Shown piece by piece: positions 62,339 to 64,000 of a stretch of 64,000 bases of DNA. Position numbers and translations under genes: made by a program. The notes under the pieces are model-generated. The model did not search any database, had not been told where the DNA came from, and saw nothing but the letters and a program-made list of their open reading frames with translations. Origin of the DNA: Mesocentrotus franciscanus (lineage: Eukaryota > Echinodermata > Echinoidea > Camarodonta > Strongylocentrotidae); NCBI GenBank assembly GCA_037976565.1, contig CP137671.1:26669813-26733812 (forward strand). The letters run 5' to 3'. The stretch's first letter is position 1. Every line of letters begins with the position of its first letter.

Positions 62339-62444
62339 GTAATATTGACTGCCTTCAGGGCAATACGACATATATCGCCCGAACCGATCGAAGGTGAGGG
62401 TGATATATGACAAGTCGTATTGCCCTGAAGGCAGTCAATATTAC
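62339..62444. repeat. Perfect 31-bp-arm hairpin
   Basis: 62,339-62,369 and 62,414-62,444 are exact inverted copies beginning GTAATATTGACTGCCTTCAG. The 44-base centre also has weak ATATATCGCCC/GGGTGATATAT symmetry. It is probably a tiny MITE. Confidence 0.85.
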
Positions 62445-62769
62445 TATTATTAACCACATCAGACATCTAGAGCAAACAAGAAACTCTTAATATCTTACTC
62501 TTAAATTATGTAAAATACAGTAGCCTACACTGCACAGGGTTTCCTAGCATGAAAAAACATCGTCAAACCAGCCCTGTGCATCCAGTGCTTGACGGAATTT
62601 TCGATACATTGCAAATAGTGTGCCTTGGGTGTGGTTATAACGTCACAAAAGTGTGCGCGCAAAGTGCGCATTTTCTCTGCACATATCATACGCGTAATCG
62701 ATGCGCACTGAAGCTGGATGTTGGCTCTATACAGATATTATACAAATAAGGCACGGTAGCGAGTACATT

Positions 62770-63775
62770 CAGGGCCAAATAATGCACGATGTGCGAGAAG
62801 AGCCCCTGGATATACCGCACTGAGGTCCGCAGGGGGGTGATTCACTAACTGGGAACGATATCGTTCCTAAGAGCAATTTTGGGGATTGATTTCAATCCCA
62901 GCTTAAAATCAATTCTACATGACTGGTTCACTAAATCGCTTTTAGGCTGGGATCAATCCCAGCGTAAATAATCATGCGCACATATGAATATTCATGTACG
63001 CGATCAATCCAACCAATCAACAGACTCAAATCAATCGCGCGGCCGATCGACATAACGATAATTAGCTAGCTATCGTCGCTTAATTTGTCAATGACATTCA
63101 TTTCTAGACTGTTGATTTCGTTCTAACATTAGAAGAAAACTGAGTGAAATTTCGCATAAAACAGAAACAAAAATCATTCATGACTGTTTGATGTAGCAGT
63201 GTGACGATTAATACGATTTTCTGTGGGTATAGTTTGTCTTTCTTTACGCTTGTTTCGGGTAAAATGCCGGATTTAACGTACGTAATATACGTAAGTTAGA
63301 CCTACCGTCCCCATGCAGCTAGCATGTAGCAGCAGCAGTCTTGATGTAGAATCCTGGGTGGTATTCTCGAAAGCGGACTAACTTTAGTCTTGTTTTACAT
63401 GTTGTTGGCACTAAGTTAGGCCCACCCTATCATAGTATAAATAAAAACGATTCGATATATCACTTAAACAGTGACTAACAATATCTATCTTCTTCGTGTT
63501 TGCTCTAATCTAAGTCTTTGACTTTGCCAGAAAGTGTTGCTATGAGTGATCACGAACACTCTTAGCCTTAATAGCGATTTTAATGCTAGCATTAATCCCA
63601 AATGCCTTAGTGAATCAGTTCCTAACAGCGATATTGCTCTTAGGAGTGATATTGAGCCTAAGAGCGATTTTATCTCATTTGGGATCGATTTTAGCTGTTA
63701 GTGAATCACCCCCAGGACCAAGTGCGGTATATCCAGGTGGCGAGTCGAGCACAGAGTGCATTATTTCGGCCCACA
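62770..63775. mobile_element. Foldback MITE nested in a second hairpin element
   Basis: Inner element about 62,832-63,714: GGGGGTGATTCACTAAC at the left, inverted as TTAGTGAATCACCCC at the right, with further AGCGATTTTA/ATCAATCCCAGC arms. The outer arms GGCCAAATAATGCAC and CTGGATATACCGCACT recur inverted at 63,727-63,772. The inner element therefore landed inside the older hairpin. Confidence 0.75.
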
Positions 63776-63809
63776 AATGCAGTTTTATACAACTTCCCCC
63801 TCCTACTGA

Positions 63810-63825
63810 GTAGTAGTAGTAGTAT
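63810..63825. repeat. AGT microsatellite
   Basis: (AGT)n run. The last 170 bases of the window show no gene. Confidence 0.8.
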
Positions 63826-64000
63826 TTATTTCCGTATAAAAACATAATAACAATGCATGAGATACGGTGGATTGCCGACATTCAGCTTACCCGACATGGG
63901 AAAGCTGGTCTTCCGTGGGGTCCGGAACAATTACATAAACAAAACAAAACATCAATACATACAAGTATCTGAACAACAACAGTAAATAAATTGTCAAAAG

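Noticed and set aside
62549..62749. 66-codon plus-strand frame with several Cys
   Set aside because: Considered as a later SAMHD1-like exon. No family similarity and no suitable splice sites.

Overview
The window looks like a piece of an animal nuclear genome: AT-rich, full of transposable elements, with coding exons cut by GT-AG introns. An invertebrate deuterostome, most likely an echinoderm, fits the tRNA-derived SINE types, the Polinton, the SAMHD1-like gene and the very dense hAT/foldback/MITE load. The species is an inference. Bases 1-96 are an assembly gap.

Two host genes can be assembled by hand, both on the plus strand. (1) 7,733-21,952: a seven-exon gene for a 291-residue type I membrane protein with signal peptide, one V-set immunoglobulin domain, a short Thr/Pro-rich stalk, one membrane segment and a ~115-residue cytoplasmic tail. 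All six introns join in phase. (2) 24,975 to beyond 55,409: a SAMHD1-like HD-domain gene. Eight coding exons give 349 residues in one open frame and the 3' end lies outside the window. Its allosteric and most active-site residues are conserved, but the metal-binding His-Asp doublet that names the HD family reads Arg-Asn, and a nearby catalytic His is Asp.

The SAMHD1-like gene is swollen by insertions. A hAT element (25,338-27,433) sits 10 bases after the exon 2 donor. A tRNA-derived SINE sits about 20 bases after the exon 3 donor. A 2.5-kb foldback element built of palindromic 19-mers (28,772-31,262) follows, then a 16.9-kb Polinton/Maverick (31,382-48,307) with ~260-bp terminal inverted repeats and a TAGGAT 6-bp target duplication. 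Further introns hold a 7SL-like SINE, a foldback element, a Penelope-type inverted pair with hammerhead-like motifs, and tandem duplications.

The Polinton is decayed. It carries a protein-primed-type DNA polymerase B pseudogene (plus strand), and on the minus strand a major capsid pseudogene, a small basic minor-capsid-like gene split by a piggyBac-like element, an apparently intact penton-type gene, a chromodomain integrase pseudogene, an unrecognised ORF, and an intact two-exon gene with a PC4/Sub1-like C-terminus. I found no packaging ATPase or maturation protease. A non-LTR retrotransposon fragment, a hAT element and a piggyBac-like element are nested in it.

The remaining sequence is repeats and intronic or intergenic DNA without recognisable genes. 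No rRNA, functional tRNA or CRISPR array was seen.
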